Of a DNA stretch of 64,000 nucleotides, positions 1 to 12,052 are shown piece by piece (position 1 is the stretch's first letter; every line of letters starts with the position of its first letter). The position numbers and the translations under genes were made by a program. The notes beneath the pieces are model-generated. The model was not told where the DNA came from. It did no database searches and worked only from the letters and a program-made list of their open reading frames with translations. The stretch is from Leucogyrophana mollusca. Lineage: Eukaryota > Basidiomycota > Agaricomycetes > Boletales. The DNA lies in assembly GCA_021014945.1 (NCBI GenBank), contig MU266458.1, positions 1 through 64,000 on the forward strand. Reading direction: 5' to 3'.

Positions 1-2052
1 TCTGAAAACTAAAAAATACAGCAGGTACAGTTGCTAAGAAATAGAAACAGAATGCCAAAAAACATACCTTCCGCGCACCTAGATAGGTCGATAAAGCCTC
101 CATAAGGGTCGGGTAGAGATTTAGAGACGATAATTCGTTCTGTGGAGGGGTTTCTACCCCTCCATTGATGGGCGTGGAATGCGTAGCAACACGAAAATCT
201 ACAGCGAGCAAAGTCAGAGCAACAAGGTACCAACCTACTTGGCATCTCGGCATATTGCCTTTTCTGACGTGGATTTAGAGACGTATCGTCTCTAAATCCT
301 TGCGGGAAGTCACCCATTGATCAGTATCGCATACAGCCATAAAGCAGCGAGGGAACGGCATATGTAAATTGCTGAGGAGATATTGACATTTTCGTAGTAA
401 TTCAAGGAATGATCCGTGGGATCCGGATCCGTTGGTGTTTCAATGAGGGGTGTTGCCGTCCGTGACCGGTGTGACCCTTGAATCAGCCCGAGAACCCGAA
501 TCCTACAGAAGCGCTAGTCCCCAGCCTCATAATGGTTATGTCGGACAACTCAGTCGTTCAATTGTACTACAACTAACTGCTGCAGATATTTCCGCCCGCG
601 AGCCACAAATTTCTTCCCCCAAACCATGTAACACGGTGTGCTATCAACGCCGCAGTCCCGATCAGCTTTACGCGGAGAAAAGGCTGAAACAAGCAGTCAG
701 CGGATGAACAACGCCATAACAGTTGGAACGTATCTGTGGCAGACGGCAATGAAGGAAAGGAAAACAGTGTGTCAGATACTGATGTTAATGAGCGCGACAA
801 CAGCTACGAGAACAGTTGTGACCTTTGAATCAGAATTCGAGATGCTTATACTTAGGATGGATCGTGTGTCTCACAAGCGACAACAGTGATCCGTACGTTC
901 TGGTTCGTCTTTGGCGCGTACATTTTTTTGCATAAGTAGGTTGGATGCTTCCAACCAACCACCAAAATCGACGGAACGCCGAAAACGTGAGTGTAGGAGC
1001 TTTCCCTAGAATGCCTAATAACGACATTGACGACGCTCACAACATTCTGATAGGTCAGCGCAATATGACTCCGATGAGCACAACGTTAGCTTCGCTCTCG
1101 GCCGAGCTGTACGAGCTCCCCCCTTCCCAGCTGAACTTGAGGCTCCGCATGTTCTGGCTTTCCCTCACCCCGTCCCGCCATTGTAGATGGCGGTCTTCAT
1201 TTCGAACCAGAAGCAGCGGGCAACGCGCGTGGCCTTAAGCCCTTATAACGCCCCCGCCACTAACAACCAGCTTACCACCGAACTACCCTTGCATCCACTT
1301 CAGAGATCATGTCTGTTAGGCACTCATTTGTGGGTTCCCGGGCTGCGTGAATTTCAGGAAGGGCGCGGCGGAAGATAAAGAGGTAAATGTCGTTTCCGAA
1401 AGTAGGCCAGACGTAGAGGTGGCTGCGATATATAGACACGCCACACTCTAAAAATGTCATTAGATCCGTCCATGACCTATGGCGCCGCGATGGAATTTCA
1501 CCGAACACTGGTTCCAAGGCCGAAGCCCCACGGCGACGAAGAGCCCAGCAGAACGCGATTATGAACGGGCTAGGCGCGAAAGGTAACTCGTGAGCGCTTT
1601 TAACGTTGACATGAAATCAGCCCTGATGCTGTTACAGGCATGGACCTCTGTCCAACCCCAAGTGGTGATTCGGCAAACTTGGTGTCTTGTAATTAGTGTC
1701 CATGTACGAGGTGGAGCCATCGAACGGAGACTAGCTTGGAGATCGCAAGAGGAGCCGGGGAAGGCAACGAGTCCTGATGACGCGATTGCGAACATACCAA
1801 GCTCTCTCTGTACATGGCAGGTGTGTGCCTCTGGCGTCGGCATGTGCCAGTGCTACCACTGCTACAAGCATGAGAGTCTGTCTGATTGTCCGATCTGGCA
1901 CAGACTTTCATTCCAGAATATATGGCATCTTCAGCGTGCTGAAACTGTGGCTAGGCCAAGCCCGAGGAGGAGCAATTGGCTCGAAGATTCCACGGCCGCT
2001 GTGCCAGGTCGATATAACGTCTAGGCACCTTTTTGGAGAGAATATCATAGCA
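1..2052. other. Left-edge region without a confident gene
   Basis: Both strands carry only short open frames (the longest about 144 codons, near 1590-2024), and none resembles a protein family I recognise. One hydrophilic plus-strand stretch near 700-830 and an intron-like GTGAGT...TGATAG segment near 987-1052 could be pieces of a decayed or lineage-specific gene, but no start, splice chain or domain can be supported. The segment contains the MITE-like element listed separately and ends at the 3' end of the minus-strand helicase gene. Confidence 0.5.
118..298. mobile_element. Short MITE-like inverted-repeat element
   Basis: GATTTAGAGACGATA at 118-132 is repeated exactly in inverse orientation at 284-298, giving 15-bp perfect terminal inverted repeats around a 181-bp unit with no coding capacity. 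A further forward copy of the core (271-283) makes a perfect 13-bp-arm hairpin with 287-299. No clear target-site duplication is visible, so the boundaries are approximate. It could be a nested or rearranged miniature element rather than one clean insertion. Confidence 0.5.
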
Positions 2053-5000
2053 TCATCTGCTGAGACCATCTCCTGTAAGTAGTGCCAGAATTGCTTTCAA
2101 CACCATGTCATCTTGGCCTACACTCAACATTGTTCCTTCTTCGATGCAATGTTGCAGGTGTGCATCTAGTAATCGCCTGAGAACCACTCGTCAGCTTCGC
2201 GTGATCCGGAGACAGATTGAACACCTACCGGAGATGATTGGCCAAAACACCAATGCGAGGCCATGCTCTCAGCCTTATCGGACTATCTAAATGGCCAATG
2301 GTGACCCCTCCTCCAATGTGGTTCACCAAGATGGGCCCGCCAAACAGGAGAAGAGCATACATCGGGATCTGCATGTTTTGGCATTCGGTGAATCATTCGT
2401 AATCGCCCCGCAAGGCACGAACCTCTGTGGCCCCCCGCACGAATACTTTGGAGGTCAACTGCTTCTGAAAGTATACCAAAAATGGCGATTTCCATGCTGT
2501 TGCACCGAAAAGCACAGAAGTTGGATGTAGAAACACCCGACCTTCGTGCAAGTCGTACACCTTGTACTCCTTGGCGGTGTTCTCTCTTTGCACAGTCCCC
2601 GCCTGCACCTTGTCAAACTTGATCGCTGATCTTGGGAGATGAACGCGTGCGACACGTGGCCAGAGCCCGCCGAGGACGATGGCTTTGACAAGGTTCGTGT
2701 TGCTCCCATTTGCATTTAGGGTGGCGGATGTCGGTGTAGATGAGAGCGGGATGAAGCCGAGATCGGAGAGGGAAGAGAGGAAGTCCAGCCGAAGGGACGT
2801 TACCTCGCGCAAAGTTGTAGCTGATATAAAATTCTAGTATTATCGTCGAGCGCGATCTGCTGGGCAGGAGAACCGAGGACGTACTTCTTCACAGAAAGTC
2901 CTCGAGGCCCTTTGAGACTTGGGCTCAGAGCGGAGGCGCATGTATTCGTTATAGGCGTTAACGTCAGTCAGTAGATCACTGTTGTCCGTGTCGAAACGCA
3001 ACCTAGCTCTGAGACACCGATTGATAAACGTCGCGTAGACCACAAGCAGCAACGTACTGGTTTGCTTCCTCTCGTTTATCCATCGGGCTGACAAACAGTG
3101 GCTTGGATGACAAGCAAGCAGCAATGGTGAGGATTGGGTCGAGGCATCGGAAGATTGTTCCGAGCACCAGCATCTGGGGAGCAACTGTCAATGATATTGT
3201 TCGGCGTACGTAAAATAAGACATCCACCTTCCCAAGACGCAAATCAACAGGCAGCATGGACTGAGAAATCCAGCGCTCAATGTCAGCGACTTTGTGGACG
3301 CGGTTCAATGGCTCACAATGTGTCTCCCTAACGCAGTTAACTGGCCTGCTTGGTCCACCGCGCCAAGCTCTTCAAGGCCTGACCAGGCCTTTTCCATTGC
3401 TGTGACCTCAGGAGGGTCGATAGCTCGACTTAGGAACAGCTGACCGAAAGTAAGCTTACACTCACTCATGGAGACGGCTATGAACACACCTTTACATCTT
3501 CACTTTCCCGCATCGCCTTTACGGTCAAGGAGATGCTCTCCAGAGGTGTTCGAAGGATTTCCGGGACTGGAAAACGGGCCATTTCCTCTTCTTGCTTTCT
3601 TGTATACAATTTATAGCAAGTCCCCGGTTGGGTCCTACCAGCCCTGCCTCTACGTTGCCTTGCAGCAGCACGGGTGACCCATTGCTCAACTAATCTTGAC
3701 ATCCCGCTCTCGGGATCGTAATCCATTTCTTTCACTTTCCCGGCGTCGATGACATAGATCACATCGTCGATGGTGATCGAGGTCTGAAGACAAGTTCGAG
3801 CGTTGGTACACTTCAGCCTAGTATCAACACCACGCAAGGAGTAAATCTTACCTCCGCTACGTTGGTTGCGGCGATGATCTTCCAGTTGGGGGTGACGCTG
3901 AATGCTGCCCGCTGTTCATTACCTGACAAGTTGGCGTGAAGGGGGAATATGTCTGCCTTTTCATGCCCAAGCGCCCCGTGTACTGCGTCAATGCAATGTC
4001 GGATCTCTTGCACACCAGGTAAGAAAATCAAAATCCCTCCCCGTTTCTTCGCAGTGCCCAGAATATGCCTAACGACGGCAGCGACTAGCTGGAAATCAAG
4101 GTCAACTAATGAAAATGATAGAGATATCTTGCAGTACTTGATAGTCAATACGATCCGAGCGGGCAATGCTTTGCAAGGCAGAGATAGCTTGATCATCGAG
4201 ATCTCTCGACTTGAACTGCTCCTTAAACGCGCGTTTCTCTTCTACGGTTTCCATCTTGCCAGACTTCGTGATTGCAGGAGTATAGCGGATGGACGAAATG
4301 AAGTCCTCGATATACCTATACAATGTTTTTCTCAAATTATTGGAAAGCAGAGTGCAGCGGTCACGTACAAGTCGGTCACAGGATGTGTGAAGCCAGGGAT
4401 GGTCAGCATGGGGGCATCGTTGAAATAACGAACAAATTTTTCGTGGTTGATTGTCGCAGACATCAGTATGACTTTAAGGGTCGGGTGTGTTGCCAACAGT
4501 TCCTTTAACTCTAGTAATAAGAAGTCGCCGTCCAATGAACGTTCGTGCACCTAAATGCTAATCAAGACAGAAGCTCTGATTCCCTTGAAGAATGACCTAC
4601 CTCGTCGACAACGACATGGGTCACATGCTCCAATTTATCTCCAGATCCAAGGCGTCTCAGCACCACACCTGTTGTGCAAAACAGTAGCTTGGTTCGCTTA
4701 TCTTGCTTGCTTTCTCCACGAATTGCATATCCAACGGAGCCGTCATCAGCCCGCTCGGCAGATACCCGAGCAGCGACAGAGATGGCTGAGATCCTGCGAG
4801 GTTGTGTTACGATAATCGATGCCTTGGAACCGCTGCCTGATAGGATAATGGAATCCAGGATAAATTGCGGGACTGCATGCGAGAGTGTAAGAGAAAGCAA
4901 TAAAAACAGGAACAGTCAACGTACGCTGCGTAGTCTTTCCACAACCTGCAAAGCTCAATCGGAGTGAAAACCACTGAAGGAAAAATAACACCCTCACCGG

Positions 5001-6968
5001 TCTCGCCCACTACGACCACAACGCGATGTGTTTCCAGCTGAGTCAAAAACAACTCTTTTGAGACGAATGCGGGGAGACGTTCACGGATCGTCAAAAGCTC
5101 GATATAACTACTACTTTGCTGCATCACTTCGAAGGCTTGCCGGACTTCTTCGTCTGTACGGTCATCACGGGTGTGACCAGACCTCTTGCGACCCTTTCTA
5201 GCAGTGACCTCTTCATTCTGTATGGGGGCAGGATGTGACACGGGGGGAGGAATAAGATTCTTCAGCACTTCGGACATATCAGGAGGGCCATTCGTTTCAA
5301 TCTTGGCCCAATGCTCTTCGAGGACACGCATAGCTGCCATCAAGAACCCTTCCCCAGGCTCAATAAAGTCAACCTGTTTCATGGCTTCCAGTAGCCGGGC
5401 AAGAAGGTGCAATCGGATGTACGGCGGTACCGATTGTGACGTGATATAAAGTGGTGGGTATCCCCGCAATGTGTGAGACTGGGTGGAGGGAAGCATGACC
5501 TGCAATTGTACGGGAGCACTGAACAGGGGCATGGTAATCTGCGATGGATCGGCGTAGTGGGCTCCAAGGGCCTCAAGTCCTTCCGGATTTTCGCGCAACG
5601 TATCTACCACGCCCGTGCCAACATCATCGCTGAGGCTGATTGTGACCTCGAAGTCCTCTCCGATGAGCTTCCGGTCCAGAGCGACAATCAGGAGATCCAG
5701 GTTCTCAGCGAGTTCTCTATGCGCAGTGCACTCCTTTACCGTGTGTGCGGGCCAGCCGGCTTCCTTGATAGCTTTGTCCTCTATCCATCGTTTCTTGAGG
5801 TCATCTATACCTGTATGCGTGGAGGTTACGAAAGTGTTGGAAGAATTGTTCCCCGGTAAGAAGCGCTGGGGAAGGTCGCATTCTGGGACATGCAAAACAA
5901 GGTATTCGATGCAGCCCTCTAGCGGGGATGACGAATCGAGGAGATTGGAGGCCAGGGGAGAAACTTGGGAGAGAAATGAGACTGCAGCTCGGACTTGATG
6001 CCGTTTAAAACCCAGACGTCCAAGCTGTTGAGTAACAGTTGGGATATCATCCTCAGATAAAACCGACGGGTCTTCGCCGTTTGCGGAGAAAACTGCACTA
6101 GCCTAGGGAAAGTCAGCTCACCCAATCACTGTGATGATGAGGAACCGCACTTTTTTGACGACATCTTCAACAAGGTCGCGAAGCTCACCTGCCATCTTTA
6201 CCTCAGGTACGTGGGCAAATTCGCTGGATACGGTATTTTGCCTTTCACCCGAGTCTTGATCAGACTCTTTGATTTCTCTCCTCTGCGCTGCTTTCGCTTG
6301 CCGTTCATCTACTTCCCGACGTGCAGCAAATGGGTCGGCGTCATACATCCATTTCTGGTGGTCTGGGATAGATGCATGTTCGGTCGCCAGTTCATTCCAG
6401 TAATCTCGAGGCCCGGCGGGCAGCACGCGATTAAGCTGGATACCATTGCAAAACTGAGGAAATACACTGCTCAACTATTGGCCAGGATTGGTGGTAAGAC
6501 TCGGAGTGACGCACGCGATACATAGCATACGTGGCACCCCAATGACGCGCTTCAAGCGCAGTGGGCCTGACGTAGGGAGGGTGCGGTTCTAAACGAACGG
6601 CCTCGATTCGGGATGTCTTCTTATTGACTCTGCTGAGAGTGACGACAAAAGACCAGCCGTTGCCGCTAGGTCTCTGGCGGAGATGAGGGACTCTGGGCTT
6701 GCAAATGGAATATGTACATTACTCACAGCGTCAACGGAGGGCTTTTCCCATCCGTTCTTCTTACATCTAAGTCGGAGTGAGTGTGTGTACGAGTGTCAAG
6801 AGCAGACCCTGACCTTTCGTGCAGCAAGCTCAGAGGGTATTTTGATCCTGGGGGGAACAAAGGCGCTGGACTATCTGTATTGACCGACGAGCCAGCAGGC
6901 GGTTCTTTGGATGATCTAGATGAGTTTCCAGCGTTGCCAGATTTTACGATGCCCTTTCGGGGAGGCAT
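2053..6968 (-). CDS. DEAH-box RNA helicase, DHX57/YLR419W-like, with RWD domain
   Basis: This is a multi-exon gene for a large ATP-dependent RNA helicase of the DHX29/DHX57/YLR419W group, probably acting in translation or ribosome-associated RNA remodelling (family inference). It starts MPPRKGIVKSGNAG and soon shows the FPPGSKYPLSLLHER motif typical of this group. An RWD-like domain lies at about 5300-5700. The helicase core has Walker A GETGCGKTTQ, DEVH, SAT and QRRGRAGR. Introns cut both the Walker A (donor just after GET) and the DEVH motif. The 3' end needs two further small introns: ATE joins IPMYALLLFGG across GTTCGT...GCAG, and NHLR joins RLLDAHLQHC across GTAGGT...TCAG. It then ends LALLTGDGLSR and TGA at 2053. 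Without those introns the frame appears to stop at 2393. The gene is head-to-head with the Prp22 gene. Confidence 0.9.
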
Positions 6969-7074
6969 CCAAAAAGAGGGAGAGAAAGACCCGTAAGAAT
7001 AGCAGTGATTGGTCGCAAGTCCAAGTAACAGTAACATATCATTTAGTAAGCACCTTTCCCTCTCACCACCACCC
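6969..7074. promoter_or_regulatory. Shared promoter between two DEAH helicase genes
   Basis: Only 106 bp separate the start codons of the minus-strand DHX57-like gene (6968) and the plus-strand PRP22 gene (7075). Both 5' untranslated regions and promoters must fit here or overlap the neighbouring gene. No TATA box is evident, and a pyrimidine-rich run (7048-7072) precedes the PRP22 start codon. Confidence 0.6.
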
Positions 7075-10000
7075 ATGGCCAACAATGACATCTACAACCT
7101 CGAATTTCTCTCTCTTGTCGCAAAAATAACCCAGGAAATAGACAACTATACAGGTCTAAACGACAAGACTCTCGCAGAATTTGTTATATCTCTTCACGAC
7201 CAATCCAAGACCCTTCCAGAGTTCAAACAACAGCTCAAGAATGTCGGCGCCGACTTCCCTGAATCCTTTGTGGAGAACATGGATCGCCTTATCTTGAGTT
7301 TGCACCCAAAGCACAAGAAGAAGCCCACCACCCTTCTCAATGGCAGCGCTATGGACGTTGATGGAGCTGCTGACGGCGAAATAGACAAGCAGAAGCGTCT
7401 CTTCCCCGGGCTTGCCCTCCCCAATAAGGACTTAACGAAGGACGTTCTCATGAAAGAGGTAGACGATATGATGGCGCAATTCGAAGGTGCTGCAAAGAAG
7501 AGCAAGGGGAGACCCGCGGTGGAGGAGCGATCGCCAAAGAGACAGCGCCGGGATAGCTCGCGGTCGCGGTCGCCACCGAGGCGTCGCAGTCCAAGCCCCG
7601 GGAGAGGGCGTGGGTATGAGAGAAGGGACGATAGGCTGGGCAGGAATGGTGATAGAGGTAGATCTCAGTTGGACGATCGGCCGGTCTTGTTCAAGATCTA
7701 CAATGGCCGTGTGTCCGGCATGAAAGATTTTGGTGCATTTGTTCAAATAGAGGGCGTTGCAGGCCGCGTTGAAGGTGCGCGTTTCTCGGTGCAGCCTATT
7801 TAAGGCCACAATCTGATGTCTGTCATAGGTATGGTGCATGTATCCAATATCCAGCAGGGTGCTCGCGCCAACTCTGCTTCCGACTTGCTTAGCCGTGGCC
7901 AACAAGTCAAGGTCAAGGTTATGAGCGCCGCAGGATCCCGAATTGGGTTGTCCATGAAGGATGTTGACCAGGCGACAGGTCGTGATCTCACCCCGCACCT
8001 CAGAATTAAATCTGAAGCCGAAATGGAACAAGAGAGGCAACAGGCGGCTCGTGCCTCTTCTGGCGCCAACGCTCTCCCGTTGCGCTCGAAGGATGAGCCT
8101 TCGACGACCACTCGGTCCGCCAAGAGATTAACATCCCCTGAACGATGGGAGATCAAACAGCTAATATCGTCAGGAGTCATTGATGCCTCAGAATACCCAG
8201 ACCTGGACGAAGACTTCAGTAACCCTATGGCACGGGCTGAGGTCGAAGAAGAGCTAGATGTGGAGATCAAGGAGGAAGAGCCGCCGTTCTTGGCTGGGCA
8301 AACGAAAAGGACGCTGGATCTCAGTCCTGTCAAAATTATCAAGGCCCCTGATGGTTCTCTGAATCGGGCTGCTCTCGGAGGCGCATCTCTAGCCAAGGAA
8401 AGACGTGAATTGCGACAGCAAGAGGCCAATGAGCAGGCTGACTCGGAGGCTCGCGACTTCAGCGCGCCGTGGCTAGATCCCATGGCGAAGGACACGGACA
8501 GGATGTTTGCTCAAGACTTGAGGGGAACTTTGAAGGATCAGAAAGCGGGCGAGGTGCCAAAGTGGAAGGAGCAGACTTTTAATAAGGCAACCACGTATGG
8601 TGAAATCACAAGTCTCAGCATCCAAGAACAGCGCAAAAGCTTGCCAATCTATAAGCTCAAGGATCCACTATTGAAAGCTATTGCAGAGGTGTGTGAGCAC
8701 GCTAGTCCATTCAACGGTTACCTCACGCCTTTTCCACAGCATCAGATCCTCGTTGTCATTGGTGATACCGGGTCGGGCAAGACGACGCAGATGGTTCAGT
8801 ACATGGCCGAAGCAGGTTACGCCGATAAAGGTCGCATAGGCTGCACCCAACCTCGTCGTGTTGCTGCCATGTCGGTAGCCAAACGTGTTGCCGAGGAGGT
8901 TGGATGCCGCCTTGGGCAAGAGGTTGGCTACACTATCCGTTTCGAAGACTGTACGAGCCCGGAAACGAAGATTAAATACATGACAGATGGTATGCTGCAA
9001 CGCGAGTCAGTCATTGACCCTCTCTGTAGCTCCTACTCAGTCATCATGCTGGACGAAGCTCACGAGCGTACCATTTCCACTGACGTCCTTTTTGGTCTTT
9101 TGAAGAGTGAGTGCCCCCTCCTTGTGAGCCTACCGGTGTGTTGATCTCTATAGCAGAAGCTGTGAAGCGGCGTCCGGACCTCAAGCTCATTGTCACCTCG
9201 GCCACTCTGGATGCTGAGAAGTTCTCCAAATACTTCTTCGGCTGTCCTATTTTCACTATCCCAGGTCGAACGTATCCAGTTGAAATATTGTATACAAAAG
9301 AGCCAGAAACGGACTATCTCGACGCTTCTCTGATTACCGTCATGCAAATCCACCTATCTGAGCCTCCAGGCGATATTCTTCTTTTCTTGACCGGTCAAGA
9401 AGAAATCGACACGTCCTGCGAAATACTTTATGAACGTATGAAAGCCTTGGGCCCGAAAGTACCCGAACTCATCATCCTTCCCATCTATTCCGCCCTCCCA
9501 TCTGAAGTCCAGTCACGAGTATTCGAACCAACACCTCCGGGTGCTCGAAAGGTCGTCATCGCGACAAATGTGGCGGAAACTAGCTTGACGATTCCAGGGA
9601 TATACTACGTCATTGATCCTGGTTTCTCAAAGCAGAATGCTTACGATCCCCGGCTGGGTATGGACTCTCTTGTAGTAATGCCCATTTCTCAAGCACAGGC
9701 ACGCCAGCGTTCTGGCCGTGCTGGTCGCACTGGACCAGGGAAGTGTTATCGCCTCTACACCGAAGCTGCATTCCGCAACGAAATGCTTCCCACATCCATC
9801 CCCGATATTCAGCGCACCAACCTCGCACACACCATCCTCATGTTGAAAGCTATGGGTATCAACGACCTACTCAGCTTTGATTTCATGGACCCACCGCCCG
9901 CACAGACGATGCTTACCGCTTTGGAAACGCTATATGCACTCTCAGCGTTGGACGACGAGGGCCTCCTGACACGCCTTGGCCGCAAGATGGCTGACTTCCC

Positions 10001-10888
10001 TATGGAACCTCCGTTGGCGAAAATGCTGATTGCATCAGTGGAGCTAGGATGTTCAGAGGAGATCCTTTCCATCGTCGCGATGCTGTCTGTTCAGACCGTG
10101 TTTTACCGGCCCAAGGAAAAACAAGGACAAGCGGACTCTAAGAAGGCGAAGTTCCATCAGCCGGAAGGTGACCACTTGACGTTGCTAACGGTTTACAATG
10201 GGTGGAAAGCCGCCAATTTCTCGAATCCGTGGTGTTATGAGAACTTCATTCAGGCGAGGAGCATGAGGCGGGCGCAAGATATTCGGAAACAGCTTGTGGG
10301 TATCATGGACCGGTAAATATCACCTTATCCGTGTGTGCTTGACTGGATCTAACCCCTTCCTCAGCTATAAACACGACATACTGTCAGCTGGTAAAGACTA
10401 CAACCGTGTTCGAAAGGCAATATGCTCTGGTTTCTTCCGAAACGCCGCCAAGAAAGATCCTCAAGAAGGCTACAAAACACTGGTGGAGGGGACACCCGTG
10501 TATATCCACCCTTCCTCTGCCTTATTCAACAGAAATCCGGAGTGGCTGGTTTACAATGAACTCGTTCTCACTACCCGCGAGTATTGTCACAACGTCACAA
10601 CGATAGAGCCGAAATGGCTTGTTGAAGTAGCACCACAGTTCTTCAAAGTCGCGGACGCCAACAAGATCAGTAAAAGGAAAAGGCAGGAGAAGATCGAGCC
10701 CCTATTCAACAAGGTATTTCTTCTCGAACTCTGTAGTACGAACTCGTACTGACATCCGCATTTAGTACGAAAAACCGGACGAGTGGCGATTGTCCAAGGT
10801 CAAACGAAGTGCTCGCTCAGTAAGTAGCTCGCATTGTACTTCATAGCTCCGAGACTCATTCCATCTTCAGAGTCAAACATTCGGTTGA
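7075..10888 (+). CDS. PRP22: Pre-mRNA-splicing DEAH helicase Prp22/DHX8
   Basis: This is the spliceosomal ATPase that proofreads the 3' splice site and releases spliced mRNA (established for the family). I resolve six exons: 7075-7774, 7829-9106, 9154-10312, 10365-10713, 10766-10819 and 10871-10888. They join into 1185 codons plus stop with no frame conflict, a normal Prp22 length. The order is an N-terminal helical region ([15 protein letters not shown]), an Arg/Ser-Pro-rich stretch near residue 160-200, an S1 RNA-binding domain ([19 protein letters not shown], split by intron 1), then the helicase core with [14 protein letters not shown] ([10 protein letters not shown]), SATLD and [12 protein letters not shown], and the HA2/OB C-terminal region. 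The last exon gives only SQTFG, the usual short C-terminal tail. An in-frame ATG does not precede 7075; upstream codons are open but lie in the likely leader. Confidence 0.96.
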
Positions 10889-11267
10889 ATTCCCTTCCCT
10901 CTGTTTCTGCTTCGGGCGTGTCCTGTTTATCTGCTATAATCTGCTGTAATATGTATTCATGCACATAATGTTATGGTCGACTTCTAACAACAAGATGCTG
11001 ACTGTTGTTCAACGTCCGTCTACCTGAAACATCGAGTGGCGTACGTCCACACAACCACTCGAGGTGAGAACGTCTTGCGCTTATGGGAAGTCTGGCATAA
11101 AATTCGGCGATTATCCCTCAAGGGAATGAGTTCGCTCGAAAAAAATCTTCGCCAGCAGCATATGTGCTGTAGGGTTGGTCTGAAAAATGGAACAGAAAGG
11201 ATGAGCTATTTGGCTTTTGTCATAGAGAACTCGCTCACACAAGTTGAGGTGTGCTAACGATGACTCT
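10889..11267. other. Convergent 3' intergenic region
   Basis: This 379-bp stretch lies between the ends of PRP22 (+) and the NXT-like gene (-). It contains AT-rich sequence suited to 3' untranslated regions and polyadenylation (10935-10970), and a short inverted repeat CGAGTGG/CCACTCG at 11033-11061. I see no gene in it. Confidence 0.5.
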
Positions 11268-11850
11268 TCACCCTACAAATCTCATGGCATCCGCATCAAC
11301 ATAATATTTTGCGACTTCTCCTGCCTTCGCCACCGGAGCGGTTGGGTCTGGGACCAACATAAATGTCTGAAAGAACACCCGTGGCTGTCCGTCAACAGAT
11401 CTACTAGGCGTAGCAGCCGGATTGCCTGATGGACCTTTGCCGTGCGTGACATTTCCGGACACCGTCACCAGGAGAGAAGGTGGCTGGGATCCTAGATGAA
11501 TAGGTGTTAGCATAGAGTGGATCGCGCTAAAAGAGAGTCCGACCTGGTATAGGGTGACAATCGTAGGACTGTACTTCGTGTTTCGTACTCGGCATATCTT
11601 GTATCAGCTTTCTAACGCCATCGACCCCCTGACAGGGATTTCCGTTCCATGTCAAAGTGGAAGATGGGCGATAAAACTTGGGCAAGTCATCGACCCTTGA
11701 GGCTGAATCATACGTGGAATAGTAGAGACGAGTGAACGAATCCGCTGCTCTTGTTGCGATTTCTATACTATTATTATGGATGAACGGGCTGTATGATCCA
11801 GTCGAGAGTGTGTGAGGTACTTACTCGTCCCGAGTGAACGCCGTGGTCAT
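11268..11850 (-). CDS. NTF2-related mRNA export factor, NXT1/p15-like
   Basis: This small NTF2-fold protein pairs with the TAP/Mex67 export receptor in metazoans and many fungi (family knowledge). Three exons (11850-11825, 11767-11544, 11491-11268) join to 157 residues. The protein begins MTTAFTRDDIEIATRAADSF and continues with YYSTYDSASR, FYRPSSTLTWNGNP and ends RVFFQTFMLVPD...YYVDADAMRFVG, matching the order of NXT1 strands. Residue lengths and the final beta strand fit NXT1 better than the NTF2 Ran transporter, but the two are related, so the exact partner is inferred. Introns are 57 and 52 bp. It is head-to-head with the ISC1 gene across 202 bp carrying several GTGAC motifs. Confidence 0.85.
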
Positions 11851-12052
11851 CGTTGAAGCATTAATTGACTGGATGTGACAATTACCCCTGCCACTGCGTT
11901 ATGTGACCATGTGACTTATCCGTCACTACGCCAGTATCAAGGCAGTACTCGGGGGAGCCGTTCACAAGCAGTAAGTCGTAAGTACTTTTAGTCCACTAAT
12001 TTAAGATGAACCCTGCTTTCATCCTCCCAGCTCCTTCGCACAATCTATCGCC
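11851..12052. promoter_or_regulatory. Divergent promoter with clustered GTGAC/GTCAC motifs
   Basis: This is the 202-bp gap between the start codons of the NXT-like gene (-) and the sphingomyelinase gene (+). TGTGAC occurs near 11875, 11902 and 11910, and GTCAC at 11922, all within about 55 bp. Similar clusters occur in two other divergent promoters of this window. Confidence 0.45.

Noticed and set aside
1590..2082. Overlapping plus-strand frames of 101-144 codons
   Set aside because: No start context, domain or codon pattern; two frames overlap and neither resembles a protein family.
2393..2460. Apparent premature stop or frameshift at the end of the DHX57-like helicase
   Set aside because: A 51-bp-class GT-AG intron plus a second small intron restore the conserved C-terminus (IPMYALLLFGG, then RLLDAHLQHC) and a stop at 2053.
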